Source: Akanthomyces muscarius (taxonomy: Eukaryota > Ascomycota > Sordariomycetes > Hypocreales > Cordycipitaceae). From it: a stretch of DNA of 64,000 nt. The position numbers and the translations under genes were made by a program. Shown in pieces: positions 24,287-34,338 of this stretch. A model generated the notes under the pieces. That model searched no databases and was not told the DNA's origin. It worked only from the letters and a program-made list of their open reading frames with translations. Within the stretch, counting starts at the first letter, position 1. Each line of letters starts with the position of its first letter. The stretch lies in NCBI RefSeq assembly GCF_028009165.1, contig NC_079244.1, positions 372,001 to 436,000 of the forward strand, read 5' to 3'.

Positions 24287-25000
24287 GAAATAAGTATTTC
24301 GATTCGTTACCACAGCGGCTTACCCTGTATTTAAACTCCATTATAAGACTTGGGCGCTTCGACCTACTGCTATTATCAAGTATATTTTTTCACCAGAATT
24401 TGTTTTTCTTCGAGTCCCTATCTCTTGGGTGTTGATTCTGCTTTTCCTATGCAAGGTTGTAGCTTAACACTGGCAGTGCCACCAACTAAGTGATCACTTT
24501 CGGTTGGCGTTCACGTTGTGGCCTTCTTTCCATGGCTACATCGAACACATCTGCCAAACGTTTTCCACTTATCCTTTTTCATACAAGCGCATCTAATAGC
24601 GACGATTAGCGTCTTCTCAGGCTTGAACAAGTAAATAACTAGTATGCGATTGATTGCTTCGCTGGCAAGTGCCAGTTTGATGCGCGATGAGGAGGGAATA
24701 GCATTCAACGGCGAGGAGAAGGCCCGGGCCCCGATCCTATCCATGTCCCGGATTGGTCGATTTACGCTGTCCAGTACAAGAAAGCGGTCATCTGCCATAT
24801 TCTTGTGGGCTTTGAGGCGTCGTGTGGGCGGCACAAAGTTTAGCCGCCCTTTGTTCAAGCCTTCGCGCCGGAAACAGTGATGTGACCCGCAAACCTGCTT
24901 CATGCACAGTCTGTCGGAATTACTCCGAAAATGAAGTGTCTCTGATTAGTCGCCTAATTCGATCATTACAAGTTACTTCTCTACCTTTGTCGGCTGAATA
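24287..25000. other. intergenic, possible zinc-cluster relic
   Basis: 3' UTR of the transporter and upstream region of the regulator. Bases 24903-24914 read CTVC and lie just upstream of bases encoding KMKC in another frame, so a decayed half Zn2Cys6 motif is possible. Confidence 0.35.
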
Positions 25001-27185
25001 ATGTCGAGCCAGCCGAGGCGGCCTGGCGCTGGCACGGTGTTCCCTCCCATCGAGGTTGGCTCATTCGTCTCTCGTCGCCCGGACAAGAGTGAGTTTACTG
25101 GGAGCGCAAGCGGCATCTTTTTCATCAACACCGTATTTCGGGCATTTGCAGCCTCTTCCGCATGTGATGCGGGGCTGGAGGGCGCTGGTTCCGACAACGC
25201 GACGCAGAATTCTGGCTCTTTCCACAGCCTCCTCACGGCCCCCGACACAACTCAGGAGCAGCCGACTGACGGGGACGTCCTTCTCGAATTAATCAACTCA
25301 CCTGAAGGAATCGAATGCGACAGTGTTCCTGGCCAGTCTTATGGTGTCCGAATCCCTGGGCTTGGCGCGCCTCCGCCACCGGCCGTCGCTAAGAAGCTGC
25401 TCATGATCTATTTTCGGAAGTGGCATCCCATCTTCCCTTTCTTACACGGCCCAACATTCGTCGACAATGTGAATCAATTCTACTCTTCCACGTCACCTGA
25501 AACTAGTAATATGGGCTCTGGTGGAACTCTAAGACGCAAAGTCTGCCGCGCCATCAGCTTCCAATGCGTGTTCAACATCGCCGCCACTGGTGAAAGCCGC
25601 GGAGACCTTCTGGATGCATGCAGCCGCATAGCTTCGCCTACTGTATTAACATCTCTGCTTGGAATTATAGCTGGCGAGCAAGATACGAATACTCTCCAGG
25701 TTCTCTTGGCAATGGAACTCTACCTTGTAACTCGAATGTCGTCAAGAGCAGCATCCACGGTCCACGGGGCGTTGAACCGCATCTTATATCAAGCAGGCCT
25801 ACACAGATGTCCATTTCGGTATCTTCAACTACAAACAGACACGCTGCTTATCCGACAGAGAATATGGTGGTGCGCATATGTGCTGGACCGTTTTCTCAGC
25901 CTGTCGCTCGGACACCCACTGGCCGTGAGCGACGAAGAGGTTGATGTGTGCATCCCCGGAATGCCAGAGCTTCATAATCCAGTTGGATACTACCGTCAAG
26001 CTTCGACCACTACCACTGGTAATGAGGTTCGAGCACACCTCCCGATAAACCATGAAGCATACATGCGCGACAGTAGCATGGCAAGCTCGAGTCCACCGAC
26101 AGCGAAGACCAATGGGTCTGATACGCAAAGCCCCGTTTGTCACCACACAAGTCGACCCGAAGAGCCTCGTAACTCTGTGCTGCGCTATATAGTCACTTAC
26201 TCACAGCTACTGGGCGCGGCTCTCCGACTGTTTCATAGCTCGATACACCGGAGATCGATTGTGCTGGATAAGGTTCTCGATCTAACAGCAAGTATTCATT
26301 CTTGGTGGAACAGCCTGCCGTCGTCGCTTCAAGACGAAGATACCACGGGTTCGGAATCACTCCATGGAGCATTTTTTACTGTCCTTTATCATTACTTGAT
26401 CCTATTCGTCAACCGCCCATTTCTCTCCCTACCAACAGACCGAGAAGACTTTCGGGCGTCCTTACAATCGGCGTTGAATGCAAGTCTGGCGATTATTCGG
26501 CAACTTCGGAGAAGTCCAAAAGACTCGTTAGCTATGGCTTGGCCAGGAGCTTTCTCTGCAATTTGGATGGCTGGTCTAGTGGTTGCGTATGCAACTTTGT
26601 TGAAAATATACCCCCTCGAAAAAGGCATCTTGTACGTCAAAACTCAGGCATGAAAAGCAGGCAATTCGCTAATTTCTCACTACAAGTGATCTGAACAAGA
26701 GCATATCGATACTGGAGAGTATGGGTGGTACGTGGACTAGCGCCAGTCGTTGCCGCGATACTCTAAAGCTGATGCTCGACCAATTGACGTCGGAGCCTGG
26801 CGGCTTGCCAAACAACACGCCCCAAATGCCAGCAAACAAACCCGACGAGACAACGAGTAGCGTCAGCTTAGATTCCGAGGCGTCTGTCGGTACAGCGGAA
26901 GAAATCCAGAACAAACGCCGAAAGTACAACCATACCGCGACGCAACCGCCTCTCTATCCCAGTGCGGCCCCTGCGTTGATACCAGGGCTAGACGCATCGT
27001 ACATGTGGCAACCAGTTTTAGAATACACCGGACCAGACTTTGGGTTCGATACGAATCACTTTTGCCACCAGGGTGCTTGGCAAGAGTTTCTGGTACAGGG
27101 TCTAAACCCTGGGTTGTCGGGGCTTTTGTTCGACAATGCTGGCTGGGATTCATACGTCAAGATCTTTGGGGATCGTCTGAGCTAG
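25001..27185 (+). CDS. fungal-specific transcription factor domain protein lacking a zinc cluster
   Basis: Two exons, 25001-26631 and 26687-27185, with a 55-nt intron give 709 residues. The middle homology (Fungal_trans) region starts near residue 128 with VAKKLLMIYFRKWHPIFPFL. It includes AISFQCVFNIAATGE and QTDTLLIRQRIWWCAYVLDRF followed by LSLSLGHPLAVSDEEVDVC, the diagnostic helix pair. A C-terminal acidic/aromatic tail may activate. No C6 zinc cluster precedes it: an in-frame stop lies two codons before the ATG, and the first 125 residues have no cysteine array. It may act as a partner of another DNA-binding factor or be a truncated regulator. Its stop is 26 bases from the stop of the minus-strand Zn2Cys6 gene. 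The position at the edge of the hydrolase/transporter group suggests local control; that is inference. Confidence 0.78.
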
Positions 27186-27211
27186 ATTTCTGTATTAATT
27201 GGTTTAGGCTG

Positions 27212-28031
27212 CTACCAAATAAACTGCTCTTTAAAATGCTCTGGCATGTCAAATGTGTCATTCTGGGGATCGGAATCCCATGATCCCTGTGGTAGCAGCC
27301 CTGGTGAAATAGAGCTGTCCGTAGAAGTCTGGCCAACCGCCGCGACACCTTTGGTCGTTTCAATTATCATCGATGTGTCGCCACCAGAGAGCTGCTCTCT
27401 GAATTGTGTATTTGCTGTCTCCAAAGCATGCGTTGTCCTTGGTGCGGCACCGCCCGCCAGCAAGGTTTGGGAGGCTTGTTGCTCGTTGGCCCAATTGATA
27501 ATGTCCCCGGATGTAGATAGCGGGAATTGCTCCCAATGCGCGGCCATTTCCGCCTTGTCTGTGTTGGTATCCGGATGCGTGTCAATGATGCCACTTGCCA
27601 TACTGTCTGCGAAGGCCGATGACAGTGTGGCTCCGTCAACCACCGAAATGATTCGCAAGAGAGCACTTTCAGTCTCTCTCAACCTGTGCTCCAGAGCTTC
27701 GGTATATCCTTTCGCGGGCCCACTACTATCGCTTAGCATATGTGCATCGATGAGCTGGGCGATGATGCCTTACCGCTTCCGCAATCCCGGCCATTGGCAT
27801 GGCTTGTTCAGGTCTCGGCAGCGGGAGCATGTTGGCCTAGCAAATGTCAATACGCGGATGATACGTGTGTACACTAAATTGCATGCATGAAGGCCAACCT
27901 TTTTTCATCGCACTAGAGAAATGCGTATTTAGTATACCTGTCGCAGATTGATTCGGCTTGGCTCAAGTTACCTTTTGCTTCCGTGAGCGACACTGTTTGC
28001 ATGCAGCTCGGCCGCGTACGTTCGCTGGCAT
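27212..28031 (-). CDS. small Zn2Cys6 transcription factor
   Basis: Four exons: 28031-27972, 27912-27899, 27836-27774 and 27725-27212. The tiny second exon is 14 nt. Introns of 59, 62 and 48 nt keep phase and give 216 residues. Splicing creates a perfect binuclear zinc cluster: CKQCRSRKQKC, then DEKRPT, then CSRC and RDLNKPC. Cysteine spacing is 2, 6, 6, 2, 6. The linker QWPGLRKRSGPAKGYTEA and the heptad-like LEHRLRETESALLRIISVV follow, a likely dimerisation coiled coil. A region with HWEQFPLSTSGDIINWA resembles sequences after the cluster in several fungal regulators. There is no Fungal_trans domain. The gene shares a 459-base divergent promoter with the first hydrolase gene, so it is a natural candidate regulator of it. 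Without these short exons the zinc cluster is invisible. Confidence 0.85.
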
Positions 28032-28490
28032 GTCGGCGCCTGCAGATGAGCATCATAAGCTGCATGAAAGACGGCTAAGGGTTTTCGCAGGCCAAAACGA
28101 TGAAAGATACGATGTCTCGCTCATCGGGGCCTGTCCACGAGGATCAGTCTTGCAGGAGGAAGCTCAAGGTAGGGTCGCGCAGCTTCGGCTAATCTTTTAA
28201 ACGAAATGCAAGATGGCATTGGCTGGAGTCCCACTTGCTTGTCTTGGTGGCTTCACCCAAGCCAACCAATCTTGGGGCTAACGTGCATGCTTTCGCAAAC
28301 GATCGAAAGCGTATTTGCGGAAATAGCTGACTCTTGGTTTGCTAACGGCTTTGGACTTTGAGTGGATTTTCTCCGCTTGGGATTGTACTCTAAGCTGTCG
28401 TCGTGCACAATTGAATAAAAGACCCTGGCGTGGCCCCAAACTTGCGCCCGTCTCTCATTCAGAGCCAGGCTTGGGCCAACCTCATTCACC
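28032..28490. promoter_or_regulatory. divergent promoter, Zn2Cys6 gene / hydrolase 1
   Basis: 459 bases between opposed starts. CGGCTAA occurs at 28072-28078 and 28186-28192. CGG-containing sites are what C6 zinc-cluster proteins bind, so autoregulation and co-regulation are possible. GTCGCGCAGC at 28174-28183 is also present upstream of the MFS gene (33207-33216). Confidence 0.4.
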
Positions 28491-29393
28491 ATGTTGCAAG
28501 GATTCGCAACTTTCAATGTACGAGTACAGGCCGAGCCCCAAAGTGTGAGCATTTTCGGCCTCAAGAGCAATCATGATGATAAATTACCAGCCCTGCTCCT
28601 TCTACATGGCTTCCCACAAAACCACCAAATCTGGTCTCGGGTAGCGCCCCTGCTCGCCGGCAGATACAATGTCGTCGCCATGGACCTCCGTGGTTATGGA
28701 AAGTCTTCCAAACCCAAGTCCGTCTCGGCGTACGCCAAAAGCGCCATGGCTCGCGATTGCGTGGCTGTCATGGACGCCCTTGGCTACACCGGTGGTTTCT
28801 ACGTGTGTGCCCATGACCGGGGCGCTCGTGTCGCACACAAACTCTGCGTGGATTTTCCAGCGCGTATTCAAAAGGCGATTTTCCTAGACATTTGCCCTAC
28901 GCTGGCCATGTATGAGAATGCTGGGTTGGAGTTTGCCAAGTCCTATTTTCATTGGTTCTTCTTGATCCAAAAAGAGCCGTTCCCAGAAACGCTCATCTCG
29001 ACCAGCCCTCGAGAGTTTGCGAAAATGTTCATGGGCGGCCGACAAGTGGAGGGCTTGACAATTTTTGACGATTCATCTTTCAATTCCTATGCGGAAGCTC
29101 TTGGCGATATTGACACAATACACTCCATGTGTCAGGATTATAGGGCCAGCGCATCTTTAGATCTAGACGAGGCGCGAGATGACCTAGCAAGTGGACGGCT
29201 GATAAGGTGCCCTCTGAGAGTGTTATGGAGCGATCGCGGGGTCGTTGAAAAATGCTTCAGCGCAGTGAAGGAGTGGCAGGCCGTCAGCGCGGACGACGTA
29301 ACTGTCGAGGGGCACAGCGTTGACTCCGGCCACTATATACCAGAGCAAATACCCGACACTGTTGTATCCGAAATTCTCGACCTTTTCTGTTAG
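28491..29393 (+). CDS. alpha/beta hydrolase, haloacetate dehalogenase-like (copy 1)
   Basis: Single exon, 300 residues, the normal length for fluoroacetate dehalogenases. Seen in order: the oxyanion motif LLLHGFPQNHQIW and DLRGYGKSSKP. The nucleophile region is AHDRGARVAHKLCVDFP, with the Asp nucleophile and the two Arg that hold the carboxylate. Then come DICPTLAMY (the conserved Asp), SYFHWFFL (the His-Trp of the halide pocket), MCQDYRASASLDLDEARDD, and the catalytic His in GHSVDSGHYIPE. In well-studied enzymes these residues hydrolyse fluoro- or chloroacetate to glycolate. Other family members are epoxide hydrolases or esterases. The residue before the HDRG is Ala, whereas copy 2 and most relatives have Gly. 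It is likely cytosolic, with no signal. It shares its promoter with the Zn2Cys6 gene and is a close paralogue of 36815-37720. Confidence 0.85.
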   Translation: MLQGFATFNVRVQAEPQSVSIFGLKSNHDDKLPALLLLHGFPQNHQIWSRVAPLLAGRYNVVAMDLRGYGKSSKPKSVSAYAKSAMARDCVAVMDALGYTGGFYVCAHDRGARVAHKLCVDFPARIQKAIFLDICPTLAMYENAGLEFAKSYFHWFFLIQKEPFPETLISTSPREFAKMFMGGRQVEGLTIFDDSSFNSYAEALGDIDTIHSMCQDYRASASLDLDEARDDLASGRLIRCPLRVLWSDRGVVEKCFSAVKEWQAVSADDVTVEGHSVDSGHYIPEQIPDTVVSEILDLFC

Positions 29394-29777
29394 ATTTACT
29401 TACTTAGTCAAACGAGGTAGAACTCAAGCCGGCGCTTTTGTCAATGTGGCGCCGGGCTATGTTAATGCAGCACCTCCTCATCCTGACTTCACGTTGCGGC
29501 CCGTTCCACCCGCATCACCGCGTCACAATCGGTGGCACATTTTCAACACTGTATTTTTTGTCGGCGTCTACTACTTGCGGAATGTCTCAACACTACAAAC
29601 GATCAAGGGGGGTCCAGTAACGCATGGCCAGAAACGCTCCTGTAGGACATCGGCTCATCATTCAGCCGTAACTCCCCACCTTGCTGGAGATGTACAAGTA
29701 ATAAGTCCTAGTCTTCCTGCAAACAAATGACCATCATCGCGGCTACATCTTCCTCGATCAAACGAAATTTTTGCAAG
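29394..29777. other. intergenic, promoter of the dehydrogenase gene
   Basis: 384 bases between tandem genes. No separate gene was seen. Confidence 0.55.
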
Positions 29778-30923
29778 ATGGCGGTCAAAATCCTCAAAAT
29801 TGCCGTCGTTCCAGGTGATGGTATTGGCACTGAGGTCATGCCGCAGGGTGTCCGATGCCTAGAGGCCATCGGCAAGTTACACGACATTACATTCGCATTT
29901 GAATGGTTCGACTTTGCCAGCTGTAGCCACTATCAGGAACACGGGGACATGCTTCCACCGGACTGGAAAGAGAAGCTCATGAACTTTGACGCCATCTACT
30001 TTGGTGCTGTCGGCCTGCCGGACGTCGTTCCAGATGATGTCTCGCTGTGGGGAAGCCTCCTCAAGTTTCGCCGAGAATTCGACCAATACGTTAACCTCCG
30101 CCCATGCCGCCTGATGCCGGGCATTCGCTGTCCACTGGCAGACCGCAAGCCGGGGGATATTGACTTCTGGGTCGTGCGGGAGAACACTGAAGGAGAGTAC
30201 AGCAGCATTGGTGGCAAGATTTTTGAGGGCACCGATCGAGAGGTTGTCATTCAGGAGACGGTCATGACGAGGATTGGAGTAGACAGGGTCTTGCGATATG
30301 CGTTTGAGCTCGCTCAGAGTCGCCCAAGAAAGAAGCTTACGAGCGCGACTAAGAGCAACGGCATCAACACGACCATGCCGTACTGGGACGCGCGAGTTCG
30401 CGAAATGGCTAAGAACTTTCCAGATGTTCATGTCGAAAAGTATCACATTGATATTCTCACCGCACACTTTGTTCAGCGGCCGGATATGTTTGACGTCATT
30501 GTCGCCAGCAACCTGTTTGGAGATATTCTCTCGGACCTGGGGCCGGCTTGCACCGGAACGATCGGAATTGCGCCGTCTGCAAACATCAACCCCGAGGGCA
30601 AATTTCCGAGTCTCTTCGAGCCTGTCCATGGCAGCGCACCAGACATTGCGGGCAAGGGCATTGCGAACCCAGTCGGGATGATCTGGGCAGGCCAGATGAT
30701 GCTCAAGCATTTTGGCCACGAGGAGGCTGCAGCGGCGCTTCTTCAGGCAATCGAGAACGTTCTAGCTCAGGCCAACCCAAAAATCATGACACCTGATATG
30801 GGAGGCCAGGGTACGACTTTGAGTTTTGGAGACGAGGTAGAGCGGGAAATTCTGAAAGCTAGCGGGCATAAAGCATCATACACGAATGGCACGAATGGCG
30901 CAAATGGCACCAAGCATCCATAA
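29778..30923 (+). CDS. tartrate dehydrogenase/decarboxylase-like (isopropylmalate/isocitrate DH family)
   Basis: Single exon, 381 residues from the ATG at 29778 (ATGgcggtcaaaatc). An earlier ATG at 29727 would add 17 residues that look like leader. Landmarks are KIAVVPGDGIGTEVMPQGVR, YVNLRPCRLMPGIRCPLADR, DFWVVRENTEGEYSSIGG, the KSNGI loop, LFGDILSDLGPACTGTIGI and SLFEPVHGSAPDIAGKGIAN. Together they fit the NAD-dependent tartrate/D-malate dehydrogenase branch better than leucine-pathway isopropylmalate dehydrogenase. Known relatives oxidise tartrate or decarboxylate D-malate using NAD and a divalent metal. The tail holds a small NGTNGANGT repeat encoded by a near-perfect 9-bp repeat (30882-30911). 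Next to the dehalogenase-like genes it could process a hydroxy-acid product; this is inference. Confidence 0.85.
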   Translation: MAVKILKIAVVPGDGIGTEVMPQGVRCLEAIGKLHDITFAFEWFDFASCSHYQEHGDMLPPDWKEKLMNFDAIYFGAVGLPDVVPDDVSLWGSLLKFRREFDQYVNLRPCRLMPGIRCPLADRKPGDIDFWVVRENTEGEYSSIGGKIFEGTDREVVIQETVMTRIGVDRVLRYAFELAQSRPRKKLTSATKSNGINTTMPYWDARVREMAKNFPDVHVEKYHIDILTAHFVQRPDMFDVIVASNLFGDILSDLGPACTGTIGIAPSANINPEGKFPSLFEPVHGSAPDIAGKGIANPVGMIWAGQMMLKHFGHEEAAAALLQAIENVLAQANPKIMTPDMGGQGTTLSFGDEVEREILKASGHKASYTNGTNGANGTKHP

Positions 30924-31235
30924 ACGAGACTTAACGACCGCATAATGCATTCCATAGATGTTCACAAACCATCATATTAAACACAATTTTCCTCATATAT
31001 ACTATCCCACGTGCGGTCACGTCAGTATTTCCACTATTGCAAATGCAGTGACGCCTCTGAAGTACGATGCAAATTGGACGAAGCAATCCGGTGTCATCGA
31101 TAAGCAGCGGCAGGGTATTTACACAGCTGAACTGTCCCATGAAGTGCATCATCGCCTTTTGAAGCTGTTATACGCACAATATTTTGCCAGACTATCACTA
31201 ACGTAGCTAGACTGATCCAATTCCTTGACCATCTC
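30924..31235. other. intergenic (convergent 3' ends)
   Basis: 312 bases between converging genes; no gene was seen. Confidence 0.55.
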
Positions 31236-33177
31236 TTACTTCCTGAGGCCTGCCTTGGCTAACTGGTGATAGCGCGGGGCCACGGCAATTCTGGCTCGCT
31301 TACCCCAGATCACCAACGGAATGGCCAACGCATTAATCACGAGCCCCAGCACTGCTGCGGTGATGAACATGTTTGTGATTCCCATATTATGCCGCCAGGT
31401 CTCGATCGCAAATGGACCAGCAATGCTCAGGGCATTTTGGAAGAATACGACAGACACAAAGGTTTGTCCGACGAGCTACAAGCAAGAAAAATTAGCGAGC
31501 TCGATTGTTTACGCCAGATATACTTACGGCAGGAAATGCGTCGATGACAATGGTGAAGAACGTGTCCGTCGCCGCACTGTTGCCAAAGCCGAAAATTACC
31601 CTACCAATGCTGGGATAGATCCAGTGCATTCCCTTCGAGAGCAGTGTTAGCTTGGATTTCTGAATCATCCAGAAAATTACGCTACCTTGTCCGCTGTAAA
31701 ACCATTTACAATCAAACCGACGAGCATCGTAACGGCCGGGAGGGGCAGTAGATAGAGGCGCATCTCCGGCTCGAACACACCGTTGTTTCGTCTGGCGAAC
31801 CACAACATTGCCCGATCAGTAAAATAGCCACCATACACAGCACCTAGGATCGCTCCAATGCAAAGACCAGTGGACATGTATCCGATCTGAGCGGCATTGA
31901 AGTTGTAAGGAGGGCTGGAAAAAATAATGGATGTGCTGGAAGACAGGACCGAGTAGAACGTCTGCACCGCGGCCAGCTGCAGTGAACTGAATGCCACGTG
32001 CGGGAACCAAAACGTGTAGAACGGCAGTTTTGCTACGGTCCATAGCGATTCGGGCGTTGTCGTGAAGAACCTAAGCCGCTGCCAATACGTTTTCGGGACA
32101 CGGCTGGCCTGAGTTTCACAATGGATAGCGCCAGATGCCGTTTCTGGAGCCTTGTGTGCGATTCCAGCTTCATCGTCCTTCACACCTTCAGCCGAAATGC
32201 CTGCATCGACGGCGTTGATGTCGACGTCTCTGATAAACTTTGTCTCCTCGAGGGCGAAGACCATGATGACCACTAGAGCGGTGACGCTTGCCGCCAGAGT
32301 TTTGAAGCATGCCCTCCAGCCCATGTGCACAGCTTCAGCGCCAGCCGCCATCGGCACAAGAAAATTCCCAACCATAATTGTCGCAACGTAGACGCCGTTT
32401 GCCGTCGCTCGCTGGTGAACATAGAATAGATCGTTGATCTGCGGTCTGAATTAGAACCCAAGTTGGGAGATGAAATGGGGCCGACATACACTCATTTCGA
32501 TGGCGGTCTGACTAGTCGCTCCAGCAAGACCGAATAACAATGCTGTCACGTATAGTTCCCCGACTGTTTTCATGTACGCAGCCCACCAGGCAGTGATTGC
32601 GATGATGGCCGTGGGCAAAACAAAGGACGACCGCCGTCCGTACTTGATGGTAAAGGGAATAAAGACCAGGCATCCGATGGCAAGGCCCACCAACGCGCAT
32701 GACAAGGAATTCGCCATTTCTTGAAACGAGGCACCGATATCCTTTCGCATTTGCGCCCAGAACACGGGCTGCATGGCGATGCTATGCAACGGTCAGTAGG
32801 CGTGCAGGGCGGCTAGCCAACCTAAGACAATGTACTCACGAGGTTGAAATGATAATCGACATTGCTGAGAGTTGGGCAAAGTTCAAGGATTTTCGCCATG
32901 CTGACCACATCTATTCGGTGGTATTGTTAATAAGGCGAAAATAGAATTAAGCGTCGTGACGTACGAGAGGATCGTTGGGGTTGTCGGAGGGTGCTGGGCT
33001 CAGAACAATTTCCCCTCCAACCCCAGCTGCAGAATCGCGTCCTAGTGTAAAGCTATGTTAGCTTACACTCGTGGTCTCCTTTCGATATGGAAGTGTGAGT
33101 TTACTGGAGACGAGAACCACGGTACCCGGGGGGTAGCGCAGCTCATCGGGCGCCGATTCATCGGGGTTGTTTGTCAT
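31236..33177 (-). CDS. MFS transporter, 12-helix DHA1-like
   Basis: Seven exons on the minus strand: 33177-33105, 33041-32965, 32910-32840, 32781-32490, 32438-31686, 31632-31528 and 31475-31236. Introns are 51-63 nt. All phases agree and the product is 536 residues. DNPNDPLMWSAWRKSLNFAQ is the N-terminal signature of fungal multidrug-type MFS carriers. Later come YGRRSSFVLPTAIIAITAWW (motif A region), INDLFYVHQRATANGVYVAT, a charged central loop (RDVDINAVDAGISAEG), and GYMSTGLCIGAILGAVYGGY in the second half. It is probably a plasma-membrane exporter, or an importer of an organic acid-like substrate. The reading frame is intact, unlike the MFS gene at 9.5-11.5 kb. Within the local group it would move the substrate or product of the hydrolases. 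GTCGCGCAGC upstream (33207-33216) matches the hydrolase 1 promoter. Confidence 0.83.
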
Positions 33178-34338
33178 CTTGCAGGCAGCGGTCTGGTGCA
33201 GCCAAAGTCGCGCAGCCAAATTGAATGAGAATATGAATTAACCTGAAGAGTGAGGCATCCGGGGCTATTTAATTCTTCAGGCAATCCGTCCACTTGATAT
33301 GGCGATCGTAAATGCGCAGCAGGAAGAGTATGCAATCTCTCGCAATGGGTGGCGTCCCGGTGTAGGTCTAGCTCGTGTTTGCCCTGATAGCGGAAGCCTG
33401 CAAGTCACAAGTACCTAACATGATCAAAGCTCAGCTCTAGTTTCAACGTCTTTCATGCGGGGAAGCGAGGTCCCTTGCCAAGTACTCCAGACTTTTGGGA
33501 ACGCCACAGTGTGCTACCCCAGACCAGGAGACGTTATTACCGGTATGAGCGGCCCAACTTTTAACCGTGAGAGGGCGATTGATTCGACAGACAAATATGA
33601 CTGGAGAATGAATTGGAGGATTTCAAGCTGGTCAGCGGAGGAACTGGGAGACGAGTATCTCAATCGTCTTCGCGGTCTAATGTGCCGCCATTCGGTCTGT
33701 TCAACAATAGACCTCTTGCACGAGTGCGCATCTTCTTCGTCCTCGACTTACACATTGGCAACTCGGTCGCAGAAAGAAGATGCACTTACACCGCTCCATG
33801 CGATACAATCTTGATGTACAGTAGTATAATTGATGCGGATCCAAGTTTATGCGAACGACCGCTGCTCTGCACGCCGTGGCGCATGAAGCCGGACTCCGCG
33901 GATCACCTTCTCCAGTCGGCAGCAAGTAGAAGATGGGTTCGAGAGCCCGCTAATAGGCCGGACCTAGCGATAGATTAGATAATAGACTACAGGGACCAGA
34001 GATCGATCCAGGGCAGCTGACACACCGTTTCACACCTTGAGGCCCGTGACAGGTCTGTTGACCCTCCCATTGCCGAAATTTCCACTACTTCAGTTGAAAA
34101 CTATTTCCGGGCCGCTTGAGCGTAGCAAATAAGGAAACGATTGAATCAAATCAATTGATGTGCGACGGAGATGGTCTCCAAAGCATACGGATGGCTTTTT
34201 GCGCGCCACAAGCGGCGGAAAGCCTTCAAAATGCGTTTGCAAGTCAAAGAATCGCGTGGTAGATTCAGAACAAGGATAGTACCAATTCAACAAATCTTGA
34301 GGCCCCTTGGAGAGAAGTGCTCTTCTTTGTAGCCGTGC
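33178..34338. other. intergenic, MFS promoter side
   Basis: 1.16 kb with no supported gene. A 119-codon open frame (33455-33814) has no domain and is overlapped by other frames. Confidence 0.5.

Noticed and set aside
33900..33965. tRNA-like T-arm sequence GGGTTCGAGAGCCC
   Set aside because: No matching acceptor, D or anticodon arms could be folded around it.
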